This document shows positions 7,231 through 14,807 of a stretch of 37,892 bases of DNA, one piece after another. The notes beneath the pieces are model-generated. The model saw only the letters and a program-made list of their open reading frames with translations, did no database searches and was not told the DNA's origin. The translations under genes and the position numbers were made by a program. The stretch's first letter is position 1. The number at the start of each line of letters is the position of its first letter. Source of the DNA: Levilactobacillus mulengensis (lineage in GTDB: Bacteria > Bacillota > Bacilli > Lactobacillales > Lactobacillaceae); NCBI RefSeq assembly GCF_003946045.1, contig NZ_RHNW01000021.1, forward strand, positions 1 to 37,892. The letters run 5' to 3'.

Positions 7231-7332
7231 AAAAAAGTTGCCGACTGGGCAACTCACAAACAGACACATGCTGGTAAATTACAAAGCATTCATTTAGCCG
7301 TGAGGCTTTGTAATTCAGTTAGAGCATATCAG
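7231..7332 (-). ncRNA. Candidate antisense (countertranscript) RNA controlling rep
   Basis: On the minus strand a promoter (7339-7367) is followed by about 100 bases holding an 11-pair hairpin (AATTACAAAGC/GCTTTGTAATT, 7277-7315, 17-base loop) and then a terminator: GTTGCC, five bases, GGCAAC and six T (7231-7253). The RNA would be complementary to the rep leader 85-185 bases before the rep start. Staphylococcal RepA_N plasmids such as pSK41 control copy number with an antisense RNA of this kind. The call is inferred from promoter, structure and position. Confidence 0.6.
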
Positions 7333-7338
7333 ATTTGT

Positions 7339-7367
7339 ATTGTAATGCAAGTCGAATGTTTTAGCAA
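7339..7367 (-). promoter_or_regulatory. Promoter of the antisense RNA
   Basis: Read on the minus strand: TTGCTA (7367-7362), 17 bases, TACAAT (7344-7339). It directs transcription away from rep across its leader. Confidence 0.55.
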
Positions 7368-7414
7368 CTCTCTTTTGAGACAGCGTGTGTCAGTCAAGAA
7401 AGGGAGTTTTTATA

Positions 7415-8500
7415 ATGGATCAAACAAATTTCAAGTTTTATCAAGCTGACAACGTTTATGGGGCCTTGTTCTTTCAGTTTCCCAAAGTATTGATGTATGG
7501 CGAACAATATCGGTATTTAAGTAGTGAAGCCAAATTGGCCTATATGGTACTGAAAGATCGGCTCGAGTATTCCTTACGCAATCACTGGATTGATGAGGAA
7601 GGTCACGTCTATTTTATTTTTACCAATCAAGAATTAATGGACTTGTTCAACTGTTCAAAGGGAAAATTAGCCAACGTCAAGAAAGAACTAGAAAAAGCTG
7701 GCTTACTTTATCAAAAAGCCATGCATTTTAATCCCAAAACAGGGAAAAATGAACCCAACCGACTTTACCTGGCCGAACTAGATATGCGATCAACGGACGT
7801 CTATTTACGCGGTGAATATGGCCAAAAAGAGCCGCAAACCCTTGCTACGAGCGAAAGTCTAAAAAATAGACCTTCGCGGGAGACCGTTGAAACCCTTGCT
7901 AAGAGCGAAAGTCTAAAAAATAGACCTTCGCGAAAGTCCGTTGATGACACCCCGCAAACCCTTGCTACGAGCGAAAGTCTAAAAAATAGACACGATCTAG
8001 ATAAAGAACTTAAAGCAAGAGATACTAATAGATACAATATAGATACTCAAAAGTTGGACTTTTCCACAGCCCATTTTTCACCAGCAGAAATTCAAAAGCA
8101 AAACCAGGATTTGGTGCACCATGCTAATGACTTCTTAACTGATGAAGACAGTGGCTCACCGGTTTTCTTAGAACCAGAAGCCGTGCAATTACTTAGCTTC
8201 TGGTGCCGTACCCCACAACAAATGCGCCGTTTCATTGGCATTATCTTAAATGCTAAGTATCGAGTTGAAAAGGATCACAAAGATATTGGTGTCATAATCC
8301 CACTTGATGATGAGGAACTGAAACCTTTAATGACTAAAGCCTTGAGACGCTACTTTAACGCCCTGAGAAGCAATGAGAAGCACATCAAGAACGTGGAAAA
8401 CTACTTGTACGGCACCATACAAAACCTATTTGGCGTTTGGTGGAATAAACAAGCGGCTAGAGAATATGCGGCCAAACACCCTAACGATGAGCGTGCTTAA
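7415..8500 (+). CDS. repA: RepA_N-family replication initiator
   Basis: A 361-residue initiator. Residues 1-110 form the conserved RepA_N domain (FFQFPKVLMYGEQYRYLS, then FTNQELMDLFNCSKGKLANV, a winged helix that binds the origin). A variable middle part (about 140-210) contains three copies of a repeat around TLATSESLKNR, which results from DNA iterons inside the gene (7836-7991). The C-terminal part (about 245-361) is helical and host-related. The start is ATG 7415 with AAAGGGAG in front; a longer GTG start at 7385 would include the ribosome site. Replication is of the theta type in this family, with the origin inside rep. Expression is probably limited by the antisense RNA at 7231-7332. 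Confidence 0.92.
   Translation: MDQTNFKFYQADNVYGALFFQFPKVLMYGEQYRYLSSEAKLAYMVLKDRLEYSLRNHWIDEEGHVYFIFTNQELMDLFNCSKGKLANVKKELEKAGLLYQKAMHFNPKTGKNEPNRLYLAELDMRSTDVYLRGEYGQKEPQTLATSESLKNRPSRETVETLAKSESLKNRPSRKSVDDTPQTLATSESLKNRHDLDKELKARDTNRYNIDTQKLDFSTAHFSPAEIQKQNQDLVHHANDFLTDEDSGSPVFLEPEAVQLLSFWCRTPQQMRRFIGIILNAKYRVEKDHKDIGVIIPLDDEELKPLMTKALRRYFNALRSNEKHIKNVENYLYGTIQNLFGVWWNKQAAREYAAKHPNDERA
7836..7991 (+). repeat. Three 36-bp iterons inside rep, likely oriV
   Basis: Near-identical copies begin at 7836, 7890 and 7956 (36 bases each, sharing GAGCGAAAGTCTAAAAAATA); the middle copy differs by one base (CTAAGAG for CTACGAG). Distances of 54 and 66 bases keep the reading frame. The spacers also share CCTTCGCG. 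RepA_N plasmids carry their origin as repeats in the central part of rep, so these are the likely initiator binding sites. Confidence 0.8.
8020..8068 (+). other. AGATAC repeats and DnaA-like box beside the iterons
   Basis: AGATAC occurs at 8020-8025, 8030-8035 and 8041-8046, about one helical turn apart in an A/T-rich stretch, followed by TTTTCCACA (8060-8068), one mismatch from a DnaA box. This could be the unwinding side of the origin. Confidence 0.4.
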
Positions 8501-8666
8501 AACTAAAAAGCTATATAAGGCTATTTAAGCTGTTTTAAACAGATAGAGCATAATTATATTAAACGAGTTTTAAAATGCGCTTACGGGCACTTTAGGAACG
8601 TTGTATAAGTGCCATTGCGGAAAGGACAGCAAACTTAAATTCACAACTTTTAAAGAAGCAGGCTAA

Positions 8667-8695
8667 TTGAGATGGTACTCAAAGATTAGTATAAT
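8667..8695 (+). promoter_or_regulatory. Promoter of the RelB-like antitoxin
   Basis: TTGAGA (8667-8672), exactly 17 bases, TATAAT (8690-8695). TTGAG and CTCAA form a short dyad across the -35 end, a possible antitoxin operator. The remaining sequence 8501-8666 holds only small dyads (CTGTTTTAAACAG at about 8529-8541; GGCACTT/AAGTGCC at about 8586-8612). Confidence 0.7.
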
Positions 8696-8727
8696 GTGAG
8701 TAGTAATAAAGGGGGGGCGAGAAAATC

Positions 8728-9009
8728 ATGGCAGTTAAGGAAAAGAAACGCGTACAAGTCCAGATTGACAAAGAATTGGCAGATAATACCGAAGCCGTTT
8801 TAAGCCAGTTAGGTCTAAACCCAACTACCGCGATCAATATGTTTTATAAGCGGATTGTTGCTAATGGTGCCTTACCTTTTAATGTGTCTTTAAGCGAAGA
8901 AGAAAGAGCTAATTTACGCCTTTTAAAGGCTACCAAAGAGACACCAGTAACAGAGTTCAAAGACGCTAAAGAAGTCGCTGATTGGCTCAATGATCCAGAT
9001 GAGGACTAA
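8728..9009 (+). CDS. RelB/DinJ-family antitoxin
   Basis: A 93-residue protein with the ribbon-helix-helix N-terminus of RelB/DinJ antitoxins (KKRVQVQIDKELADNTEAVL, then LGLNPTTAINMFYKRIV) and an acidic C-terminal tail that would wrap a toxin (EVADWLNDPDED). Its promoter and ribosome site (AAAGGGGGGGCGAG) are good. No RelE/YafQ-type toxin follows: a frame that begins ATGGCTTATCAG right at the antitoxin stop closes after six codons. The antitoxin may now serve as a stand-alone regulator or protect against a related toxin elsewhere in the host. Confidence 0.88.
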   Translation: MAVKEKKRVQVQIDKELADNTEAVLSQLGLNPTTAINMFYKRIVANGALPFNVSLSEEERANLRLLKATKETPVTEFKDAKEVADWLNDPDED

Positions 9010-9029
9010 TGGCTTATCAGATTAAATAA
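9009..9029 (+). pseudogene. Possible remnant of the partner toxin start
   Basis: ATG at 9009 overlaps the antitoxin stop (TAATG), as toxins of RelBE-type operons often do, but the frame encodes only MAYQIK before TAA. This may be the stub of a deleted toxin; too short to prove. Confidence 0.3.
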
Positions 9030-9049
9030 ATTAATAACTTGGAAGTGTG

Positions 9050-9241
9050 ATGAACATGAAAGATACAATCACAATTAATGACTTTTTTGAAATTGCCAAA
9101 GAAACTGATTTAAAAGATTTACTTGATAAGTCATTACATGAGCTAGATCCAGAAAAGCGCAAAGTATATGACGCTTTATATACCTACTTTTTAGATAAAA
9201 GGCAAGATGAGGTTATTAAGCGAAAGGACTTTGTCCGTTGA
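9050..9241 (+). CDS. Hypothetical protein, 63 aa
   Basis: A short acidic, helical protein (ITINDFFEIAKETDLKDLL ... YDALYTYFLDKRQDEVIKR) in the antitoxin operon, where a toxin would be expected. It does not resemble RelE, YafQ or other toxins I know. The start is either ATG 9050 or ATG 9056; GGAAG (9041-9045) fits the second better in spacing. It has no membrane segment. Confidence 0.5.
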   Translation: MNMKDTITINDFFEIAKETDLKDLLDKSLHELDPEKRKVYDALYTYFLDKRQDEVIKRKDFVR

Positions 9242-9249
9242 TAGATAAA

Positions 9250-9566
9250 CCCCAATATATAATTGTTACGGTGTTCCAGTAGAAACGATCAAGAAACGTT
9301 ATCAGCAATCCAAACATAATTTGCCATTAGTGGCCTTTAAATCTTATAAGGTCATGATCTATGATAATAGCGAAAAGTTTACCTCTGTTTATGCAAGAGA
9401 GAAGGGACAAGTTTTTAAGAACGATTTGAGGCATTCTCCTTGGATAAACCAAAATATTACTTATCCAGAAAAGGTGCAAAAGCAGTTACAAAATTTTGCA
9501 GATCAAAACCCAGAAGTAAAGCCAAAAAACAATCCTGAAAATAAAAACGATCGGCCTAGTTATTAG
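9250..9566 (+). pseudogene. C-terminal fragment of a larger protein
   Basis: An open frame of about 105 codons after an in-frame stop (9247-9249), without ATG, GTG or ribosome site near its beginning, reading YNCYGVPVETIKKRYQQSK and so on. It ends KQLQNFADQNPEVKPKN, much like the end of the ArdC-like protein at 26177-27301 (KQLQAFAEQNPEIKQPE). It is probably the tail of a second plasmid gene of that or an associated family, cut at its 5' side. An internal TTG at 9321 could still give 81 residues. Confidence 0.5.
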
Positions 9567-9580
9567 GTTGATCGTTTTTT
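9543..9580. terminator. Bidirectional terminator between convergent genes
   Basis: AAAAACGATC (9543-9552) pairs with GATCGTTTTTT (9570-9580), with inner CCTA/TAGG. A-run on one side and T-run on the other serve both strands; it overlaps the 3' ends of 9250-9566 and 9556-9834. Confidence 0.85.
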
Positions 9581-9834
9581 AATTTATCCGGTTTATGGGC
9601 GTTAACATAGTCAGCAAATATTTTTAAAAGTTCTTCGGTTTGTTCGACCGAGAGGTTATTAGCTTGGAAGTACTTTTCTAATAAAGCCCCTTTTTGAATT
9701 AATCGGCGAGAACGGGCTTTGCGGGCTTGCCGATTTTCATAGTATTTAGATTGCCGTAATTTAAAATCTTCCTGCTCAATTTTTTGTTTTAAACGCGCTT
9801 GTTGCTCGACTAGTTTTTCATATTGATTAGACAT
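9556..9834 (-). CDS. Small TraD-like relaxosome accessory protein
   Basis: A 92-residue charged protein. An N-terminal coiled coil (EKLVEQQARLKQKIEQ) is followed by QARKARSRRLIQKGALLEKY, a motif shared by small mobilisation proteins of the TraD/DUF3847 type that are encoded next to MOBQ relaxases. It probably acts at oriT with the relaxase. It is read away from oriT, divergent from the relaxase gene, the usual place for such accessory genes, and lies 22 bases downstream of its companion at 9857-10066. Name inferred from motif and position. Confidence 0.6.
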   Translation of the reverse strand: MSNQYEKLVEQQARLKQKIEQEDFKLRQSKYYENRQARKARSRRLIQKGALLEKYFQANNLSVEQTEELLKIFADYVNAHKPDKLKNDQPNN

Positions 9835-9856
9835 GGAATTTCCCCATCTCGTATGG

Positions 9857-10066
9857 CTAATGATCTACGGACTTTACCTTTAAAAATTCAGAAAATTGCT
9901 TGGCTAAAAGCTTAATCTGATCGTTAGACAAATTAGCATAATCTAAATTGGATTGACTGATGATTTGTTTACCTAGCCGTTGTTCAATCTTATTTTTTTC
10001 GTCCTTAATTTTTTGATTAAGGGCTTTTAATTTAGCTTCTTGTTTTTCTAAGTTACTTTGAGACAT
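9857..10066 (-). CDS. Small TraC-like relaxosome accessory protein
   Basis: A 69-residue protein, start ATG 10066 with GGAGGG before it (an upstream in-frame ATG lacks a ribosome site). It has a coiled coil (KLKALNQKIKDEKNKIE) and RLGKQIISQSNLDYANLSND, the layout of small MobC/TraC accessory proteins. It is the first gene on the minus strand beside oriT and, with 9556-9834, would help the relaxase to open the nick site. Function inferred from place and pattern. Confidence 0.55.
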   Translation of the reverse strand: MSQSNLEKQEAKLKALNQKIKDEKNKIEQRLGKQIISQSNLDYANLSNDQIKLLAKQFSEFLKVKSVDH

Positions 10067-10216
10067 AACGATCCCTCCAATCATATTAGAAATTATCATC
10101 GACACTATATCATAAGGGAAACGTTAAGTCAAAGTATAAAAGTTGAAATAGCGAAGCGGAAGGCATACACTAAGTTAAAGTTAAGAGAATCAGCAGACCG
10201 AGTGAAACGAGGTCAA

Positions 10217-10246
10217 TGCGCACTTACACTCCAAATAAATTGGAGT
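10217..10246 (-). other. oriT with pSK41/pGO1-type nick site
   Basis: On the minus strand an inverted repeat (ACTCCAA, five bases, TTGGAGT; 10246-10228) is followed after one base by TAAGTGCGC (10226-10218). pGO1/pSK41-type oriT has the same order, a hairpin directly followed by ATAAGTGCGC, with nicking after the last C. The expected nick lies between 10218 and 10217 on the minus strand. The minus strand would then be transferred with the accessory genes, rep and par entering early and the transfer operon last. Confidence 0.75.
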
Positions 10247-10276
10247 TGTGCTAAAACACTTAAACCTGTATCAGAA

Positions 10277-10291
10277 GTCGCCTATGGCGAC
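10277..10291 (+). promoter_or_regulatory. Perfect dyad before the relaxase gene
   Basis: GTCGCC-TAT-GGCGAC, 45 bases before the relaxase start. It may be a relaxosome or repressor site; no T-run follows. Confidence 0.35.
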
Positions 10292-10335
10292 AACAAAAAC
10301 CAAAAACAAAACCCTAAAAGAAAGGAGACAACAGC

Positions 10336-12393
10336 ATGGCAATTTTCCATATGAGTTTTCAAAATATAAGCGCAGGAAAAATGCGTAGTGCTGTTGCTAG
10401 TGCGAGTTATAGAAGTGGTGAAAAGTTATTCGATCAAAAAGAAGGTCGAAGCTATTTTTATGCTCGGTCAGTCATGCCAGAAAGCTTTATTTTGACACCA
10501 AAAAATGCGCCAGAATGGGCGAGTGATAGAGAGAGATTATGGAATGAAGTCGAAAGAAAAGATCAGCGAGCAAATTCACGCTATTCAAAAGAGTTTAACG
10601 TGGCTTTACCAGTTGGATTAAGTGAAGACGAACAGAAAGAATTATTGACAAAATATGTACAAGAAAATTTTGTTGATGATGGTATGGTAGCCGATGTGGC
10701 AATTCATCGCGATCACCCAGACAATCCGCATGCACATGTGATGTTAACCAATCGCCCATTTAATCCTGACGGAACATGGGGAATTAAAAGTAGAAAAGAA
10801 TATATATTAGATGAAAAAGGGAATAAAACATATACAAAAAGTGGGTATGCAAGAAATAGAAAAATATGGCTAACTGATTGGGATAAAAAAGAAAAAATAA
10901 CTGAATGGCGTCACAATTGGGCTACCGCTGTTAATCAAGTTTTAGAAGCTAAAAATTTACCAGACCGTATTAGTGAAAAATCATATGAAGAACAAGGAAT
11001 TGATGAAGTGGCAACACAACACGAGGGTATCAATTCACAGAAAGAAAAACGCCAAGAATTTAATCAAAATGTTAAGCAACAACGACAAGCAAAAGCAGAA
11101 GCAAAAAATGCTAATGAAAAAATCCATAATGAACGCCGTATGAAAACCTTACAGCGCCATTATTCATTTGATGAAAAACGACTAGTTGCACAGTTAAGTA
11201 ATCGACTAAAAACATTTGTTAGCTTAGAGAACCTAGATGAGAAACAACGTATGCTGTTTAATTGGAAAGATAGTGCCATGATTAAGCAAGCAGTAGGGGA
11301 AGATGTGACTAAACAATTAGTTACAATTACACAACAAGAAAAGTCACTATCAGAAGCCAATCAATTATTGGATAAAGTCGTTAATCGAACCGTTTCAAAA
11401 CTTTATCCTGACGTTGATTTTGAGCAAATAACAATGGCAGAAAAACGGGAGTTAGTTAAGGAGACGGACAGCGAACAAAGGGTATTTACAGGAGATGAAC
11501 TAAAAGACCGTTTAGCCATGATAAGAACAAACATTATCAATCAACAGGTTCTGACGTTTACAAAGCGCCCATTTGCTAGTTGGTTAATGCTTGAAAAACA
11601 AGAACAGCGAGCTAAGGAAACTATTAGTGATATTTTGGCTAATAAAGGTTACCAACTAGCAGATATTAAGCGTACAAAGGGTACGCTGTTAAGTGACTTT
11701 GATGAGAAACAACAAGCTGTTTTAAAGAAGAATATCAAAGAACTTTCAGCAATAAATGAGACTAAACAAGTGGTTGATACGCAATATAACAACGTATTAA
11801 GTAAGACTTTCCCTGATATGAGCCTTGATCAAGTCAAAATGACTGAAAAAGAACGCCTATATACAGCAGTTGTTTATTATAATCCTGAACTTAAATCACT
11901 AGAAAAGCGTGATTTAGATCAGTTGAGAAATAATCCGCCTGTTCAATTCACGACCCAGGAACATGCCCAGGGACTTGCTTATCTAAGCGGACAGGTTAAA
12001 TCTGATGAGATTCAAAACGCTAATTTGTTACGTGTATTGAAGAATAGGGGGACACAACAGTTATTCATTGGGGAAGCAGGACAAGATAAAAAGATTTCTG
12101 CTAAGCAACTTGAGCAGGCTAAGCAGGCAGTAAAGCAACATAATCAAAAGAATGATGATTTCCGAAAAGAGAATATGCCTGATTATCGAGCCGTTAATTA
12201 TAACGAAAATACCCCAGCAAACTATATGAACAAATTATTGTCAGATACCTTAATGAGCTTACTTTACGAGAATGGACAAGACCACGAACTTAACAGACAA
12301 AAGAAAGCACAAAAAGAATTAGAATACGAACTGGATAAAAAGAAGCGTCAACATCAGAAGCACAGTCGCCACAGTGGTACAATCCATAGATAG
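10336..12393 (+). CDS. MOBQ-family conjugative relaxase (MobA/MobL domain)
   Basis: A 685-residue relaxase that would cut oriT and stay bound to the 5' end of the transferred strand. The N-terminal 230 residues form the MobA/MobL domain: catalytic tyrosine at Y25 (SASYRSG) and the histidine motif [13 protein letters not shown] (H124, H132, H134) that binds the metal. No helicase or primase motifs occur; the C-terminal half is a long charged, helical region that probably binds the coupling protein. Length is near that of the staphylococcal Nes relaxase, and the neighbouring nick site is of the Nes type. AAAGGAG lies before the ATG. It is the first gene of the plus-strand transfer region. Confidence 0.93.
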   Translation: MAIFHMSFQNISAGKMRSAVASASYRSGEKLFDQKEGRSYFYARSVMPESFILTPKNAPEWASDRERLWNEVERKDQRANSRYSKEFNVALPVGLSEDEQKELLTKYVQENFVDDGMVADVAIHRDHPDNPHAHVMLTNRPFNPDGTWGIKSRKEYILDEKGNKTYTKSGYARNRKIWLTDWDKKEKITEWRHNWATAVNQVLEAKNLPDRISEKSYEEQGIDEVATQHEGINSQKEKRQEFNQNVKQQRQAKAEAKNANEKIHNERRMKTLQRHYSFDEKRLVAQLSNRLKTFVSLENLDEKQRMLFNWKDSAMIKQAVGEDVTKQLVTITQQEKSLSEANQLLDKVVNRTVSKLYPDVDFEQITMAEKRELVKETDSEQRVFTGDELKDRLAMIRTNIINQQVLTFTKRPFASWLMLEKQEQRAKETISDILANKGYQLADIKRTKGTLLSDFDEKQQAVLKKNIKELSAINETKQVVDTQYNNVLSKTFPDMSLDQVKMTEKERLYTAVVYYNPELKSLEKRDLDQLRNNPPVQFTTQEHAQGLAYLSGQVKSDEIQNANLLRVLKNRGTQQLFIGEAGQDKKISAKQLEQAKQAVKQHNQKNDDFRKENMPDYRAVNYNENTPANYMNKLLSDTLMSLLYENGQDHELNRQKKAQKELEYELDKKKRQHQKHSRHSGTIHR

Positions 12394-12430
12394 GCTAGGT
12401 GTAAGATAGATGTAATGAAAAAGAAAAAAT

Positions 12431-12465
12431 AAATGGTTACAACGTAACCATTTTTGTGATATAAT
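12431..12465 (+). promoter_or_regulatory. Palindrome overlapping the promoter of the transfer operon
   Basis: AAATGGTTAC-AAC-GTAACCATTT (about 12431-12453) is followed by TTG-free spacer and TATAAT (12460-12465); TTACAA inside the palindrome (12437-12442) stands 17 bases before it as the -35. The palindrome may be the operator of the small regulator encoded next. Because T's follow the stem it could also terminate the relaxase transcript. Confidence 0.6.
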
Positions 12466-12499
12466 GTATTCATACAAATAAAGAAAGGAGGGATAGCAT

Positions 12500-12793
12500 T
12501 TGAAAAATAGCAACGAGTGGCACACATTAGCGGAGGCTAGCCGAATTTTAGGAAAAAATGACCGCTATGTGAGTAATTGGATAAAGCGTCATGATGATTT
12601 CCCCAAGCCAATGCTAATGGATATTTCAGGTAAGAAAATCATTCATGATAAAGGTATTCAATGGATTTCTGAACACACAAAAAAAGAGGGCGTCCTCAAA
12701 AGCAAGGTTAGTGCTATTGAGGATAAATTCCTAAAATTGACGGTTTTAGGAAAACACCCTAACATACCATTTTACATGTGTATGAATGGATAG
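12500..12793 (+). CDS. Small helix-turn-helix protein at the head of the tra operon
   Basis: A 97-residue protein starting at TTG 12500, with AAAGGAGGG (12484-12492) in front. Residues 7-60 read WHTLAEASRILGKNDRYVSNWIKR, a helix-turn-helix like those of excisionase or MerR-type proteins. It follows a promoter whose -35 lies in a perfect palindrome, so autoregulation of the transfer operon is likely. The C-terminal 40 residues show no known domain. Position resembles that of small regulators such as those heading staphylococcal tra regions, but no direct homolog is claimed. Confidence 0.65.
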   Translation: MKNSNEWHTLAEASRILGKNDRYVSNWIKRHDDFPKPMLMDISGKKIIHDKGIQWISEHTKKEGVLKSKVSAIEDKFLKLTVLGKHPNIPFYMCMNG

Positions 12794-12832
12794 GCTAGAT
12801 ATACTTAATAACCAGTTAAAGGGGGTGGCGCA

Positions 12833-13447
12833 ATGAAGATAGAGAACTGGCAAGATGTGGACGAACATTTGGTAGTTGATAATGACAAAGCAATTATTGT
12901 TAAGGATTCAAAACTACTGGATAATCCCGAAGCGTTAAAAACCGAAATGCAAAGAAGCGGTAAGCCAGTCACAGAAGTTAGAAGTAAGTTAGTTCAGAAG
13001 TCAGTCAAAAGTAGGGTCAAAACCGATCCAATAAAAATCAGTGCTTGGTTTGACCGTAAACATGAGAGTGACAATGCTCAAAAAGCCGAAAAGCTGGTAA
13101 GTAATAAGCCAACTCATCAATATAAGCAAATCAAAAATGAAATGACCTTTTTTGGTGAGAGTTTCCTGGAAGGCTTCTTAGGCTTCTATGGCTTAGAAGT
13201 TGATAACGCCTTAGGCCGTTACGAACATAATTTGCATGTCTTAGAGACCCAAGAATTAGGTCAGTCAGAAAAAGAGTATTACTTAGCTACGAGTGAAAAT
13301 GGCCGAGTTAAATTAGCCACAGATCCATTACCAAGCCAGCAAATTGCCGAGGAACAATTGGATAAGTTCTATCAGCGTGAGCCAGAAAAAACGCAGGCCG
13401 AACAAATTCAATTACGAACATCAGAAGACGATGGAAAGGAGGAATAA
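12833..13447 (+). CDS. Conjugation-region protein of unknown function, 204 aa
   Basis: A hydrophilic protein without signal or membrane segment (SD GGGGGTGG before the ATG). It is charged and contains MTFFGESFLEGFLGFYGLEVD in its middle as the only apolar stretch. It occupies the TrsB-like position between the regulator and the pilin-like gene, and its stop is one base before the next start codon, whose ribosome site lies inside it. It probably belongs to the transfer apparatus; role unknown. Confidence 0.6.
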   Translation: MKIENWQDVDEHLVVDNDKAIIVKDSKLLDNPEALKTEMQRSGKPVTEVRSKLVQKSVKSRVKTDPIKISAWFDRKHESDNAQKAEKLVSNKPTHQYKQIKNEMTFFGESFLEGFLGFYGLEVDNALGRYEHNLHVLETQELGQSEKEYYLATSENGRVKLATDPLPSQQIAEEQLDKFYQREPEKTQAEQIQLRTSEDDGKEE

Positions 13448-13448
13448 C

Positions 13449-13784
13449 ATGAAGTTCAGCAAAATGAAAGCGCTAGCAACCACTGGAGCTACTGTGATTT
13501 ATTTAGGGCTGATGAACGCCCAGGTTGTTTTGGCGGCGGACGGCGGCGAAGTTAAAAGCAAGTTAACTCAAGCTGGTAAGACGATTCAAGGTATTTTAAC
13601 TGGCTTGGTCGTTTTAGTTGGGATTTGTGTCGCGCTATTTATTATTATCAAAAGAATGCCTGACGCAGACGATCCACGAGAGAAATCAGAGGTTTATCAC
13701 GCGGTTGGTCGGGTGGCTGGTTTAGTGGCCCTAGCGGCAGCGATTATCTGGCTATTACCTTGGGTTTACAGCCTATTCACTTAA
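13449..13784 (+). CDS. VirB2/CagC-like pilin-type membrane protein
   Basis: A 111-residue protein with a cleavable-looking signal (basic start, hydrophobic core, then VVLAADGG) and two further membrane helices (GILTGLVVLVGICVALFII and VAGLVALAAAIIWLLPWVY). This is the layout of VirB2-like/CagC-family subunits in Gram-positive type IV secretion. The start is ATG 13449 with AAAGGAGG in front; the open frame extends further upstream in an overlap with the preceding gene but has no ribosome site there. Confidence 0.75.
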   Translation: MKFSKMKALATTGATVIYLGLMNAQVVLAADGGEVKSKLTQAGKTIQGILTGLVVLVGICVALFIIIKRMPDADDPREKSEVYHAVGRVAGLVALAAAIIWLLPWVYSLFT

Positions 13785-13805
13785 TTTAAAAAGGAGCCTG
13801 CCAAA

Positions 13806-14168
13806 ATGAAGAAAGGAAAAGAATTTATCTTTCCAGAGAACGTAGATAAAGATTATGGGATCTGGAAAGACTACACCTTGAAGGATTTTGGCTATGCGGC
13901 GCTGGCAGGACTAGTGGGCTTAATTTTTATTGCGATCCCACCCTATGGCCTGATTTTAGTCCTGATAAAAATAGTGATTGTTGTCTTAGCCATGACGATT
14001 GTCATGGCTATTTTAACAATTAGGCCAGTTGCGGTGCGGAAGAATATTAAAGTGCGGGATAACTTTAAGTTGAAACGTCGCTATGCCAATGGTCAGAAAC
14101 TGTTTTATTTAAAACCGAAGAAGCGAGGCGAACTAAATGCGTTTGAAGAAGAGCAAAACCGCCAATAA
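13806..14168 (+). CDS. VirB3-like membrane protein of the transfer channel
   Basis: A 120-residue protein with two adjacent membrane helices (about residues 30-75) and basic cytoplasmic ends, as in VirB3/PrgI-type proteins that precede the VirB4 ATPase. The ribosome site AAAGGAG is nine bases before the ATG. The 3' end overlaps the next gene by 32 bases, which suggests translational coupling with the VirB4 pieces. Confidence 0.7.
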   Translation: MKKGKEFIFPENVDKDYGIWKDYTLKDFGYAALAGLVGLIFIAIPPYGLILVLIKIVIVVLAMTIVMAILTIRPVAVRKNIKVRDNFKLKRRYANGQKLFYLKPKKRGELNAFEEEQNRQ

Positions 14169-14796
14169 ATCAGCGAAGCTCAATTGGGATTACCAACCGC
14201 CTAGAATCAATGGTGGCAAAGAGACCATTGATGACATGAGCTTGGTGGTGGGTATGTATGGTAACTACGAAGTTACCAAAACGGGTAATCTCGTTGGCAT
14301 TTTGGAAGTTAGTGGGATCAACCTTGATCTACTTAATGAAACCGAACAGCAAGACGTCTTTGAGGACTATGGCGCCTTTCTCATGAGTACGTTAGGTGAA
14401 GGGGTTGATGACACCTTACAGTTCTTAGAGCCGACAATTCCCGTCAATATGACAGCTTATCTCAATGGTCTCAAACGTCGGTATCTTGCTTTACAAAAAG
14501 ATCACCCCGATCAACAGTTCAAAATCCAATTAATAGCCAGTTATTTGGACCACTTTACTAAAGTCCAGGAATCCAAAAACATGACCACTAAACAACATCT
14601 GCTAATCGTTAAGGTACCGATTAAAGACAAAAGTGTTAAGAGTTTAAATCTAGCGGTCAGTCATTTAGACGAAAAAATCGAACAGGTTAAGCGGGATATT
14701 GAAAATGCGTTAACGGACTTTGATGTGACGGCCAAAGTGTTGACTAGTCAAGAAGTCCAAGAGATTTTAAAGAACTTAATCAATTTCAATGGATAG
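14137..14796 (+). CDS. TrsD-like protein: VirB4 N-terminal-like domain
   Basis: A 219-residue soluble protein (pGO1 TrsD has the same size class and the same place before TrsE). Its pattern, LVVGMYGNYEVTKTGNLVGI and later KQHLLIVKVPIKDKSVKSL, resembles the non-ATPase N-terminal part of VirB4 proteins, which docks to the inner-membrane complex. The ATPase follows as a separate gene after 11 bases. Homology is from pattern and synteny. Confidence 0.65.
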   Translation: MRLKKSKTANKSAKLNWDYQPPRINGGKETIDDMSLVVGMYGNYEVTKTGNLVGILEVSGINLDLLNETEQQDVFEDYGAFLMSTLGEGVDDTLQFLEPTIPVNMTAYLNGLKRRYLALQKDHPDQQFKIQLIASYLDHFTKVQESKNMTTKQHLLIVKVPIKDKSVKSLNLAVSHLDEKIEQVKRDIENALTDFDVTAKVLTSQEVQEILKNLINFNG

Positions 14797-14807
14797 GAGG
14801 CAACAGT

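Noticed and set aside
7216..7449. 77-codon frame upstream of rep
   Set aside because: It covers the antisense RNA, hairpins and the rep ribosome site, and has no good start.
7836..7991. CRISPR-like array of three 36-bp repeats
   Set aside because: Spacers are 18 and 30 bases, unequal and partly shared, and the repeats are in frame inside rep; no cas genes.
10058..10354. 98-codon plus-strand frame across oriT
   Set aside because: Covers the nick site and dyads and runs into the relaxase start in another frame; composition not protein-like.
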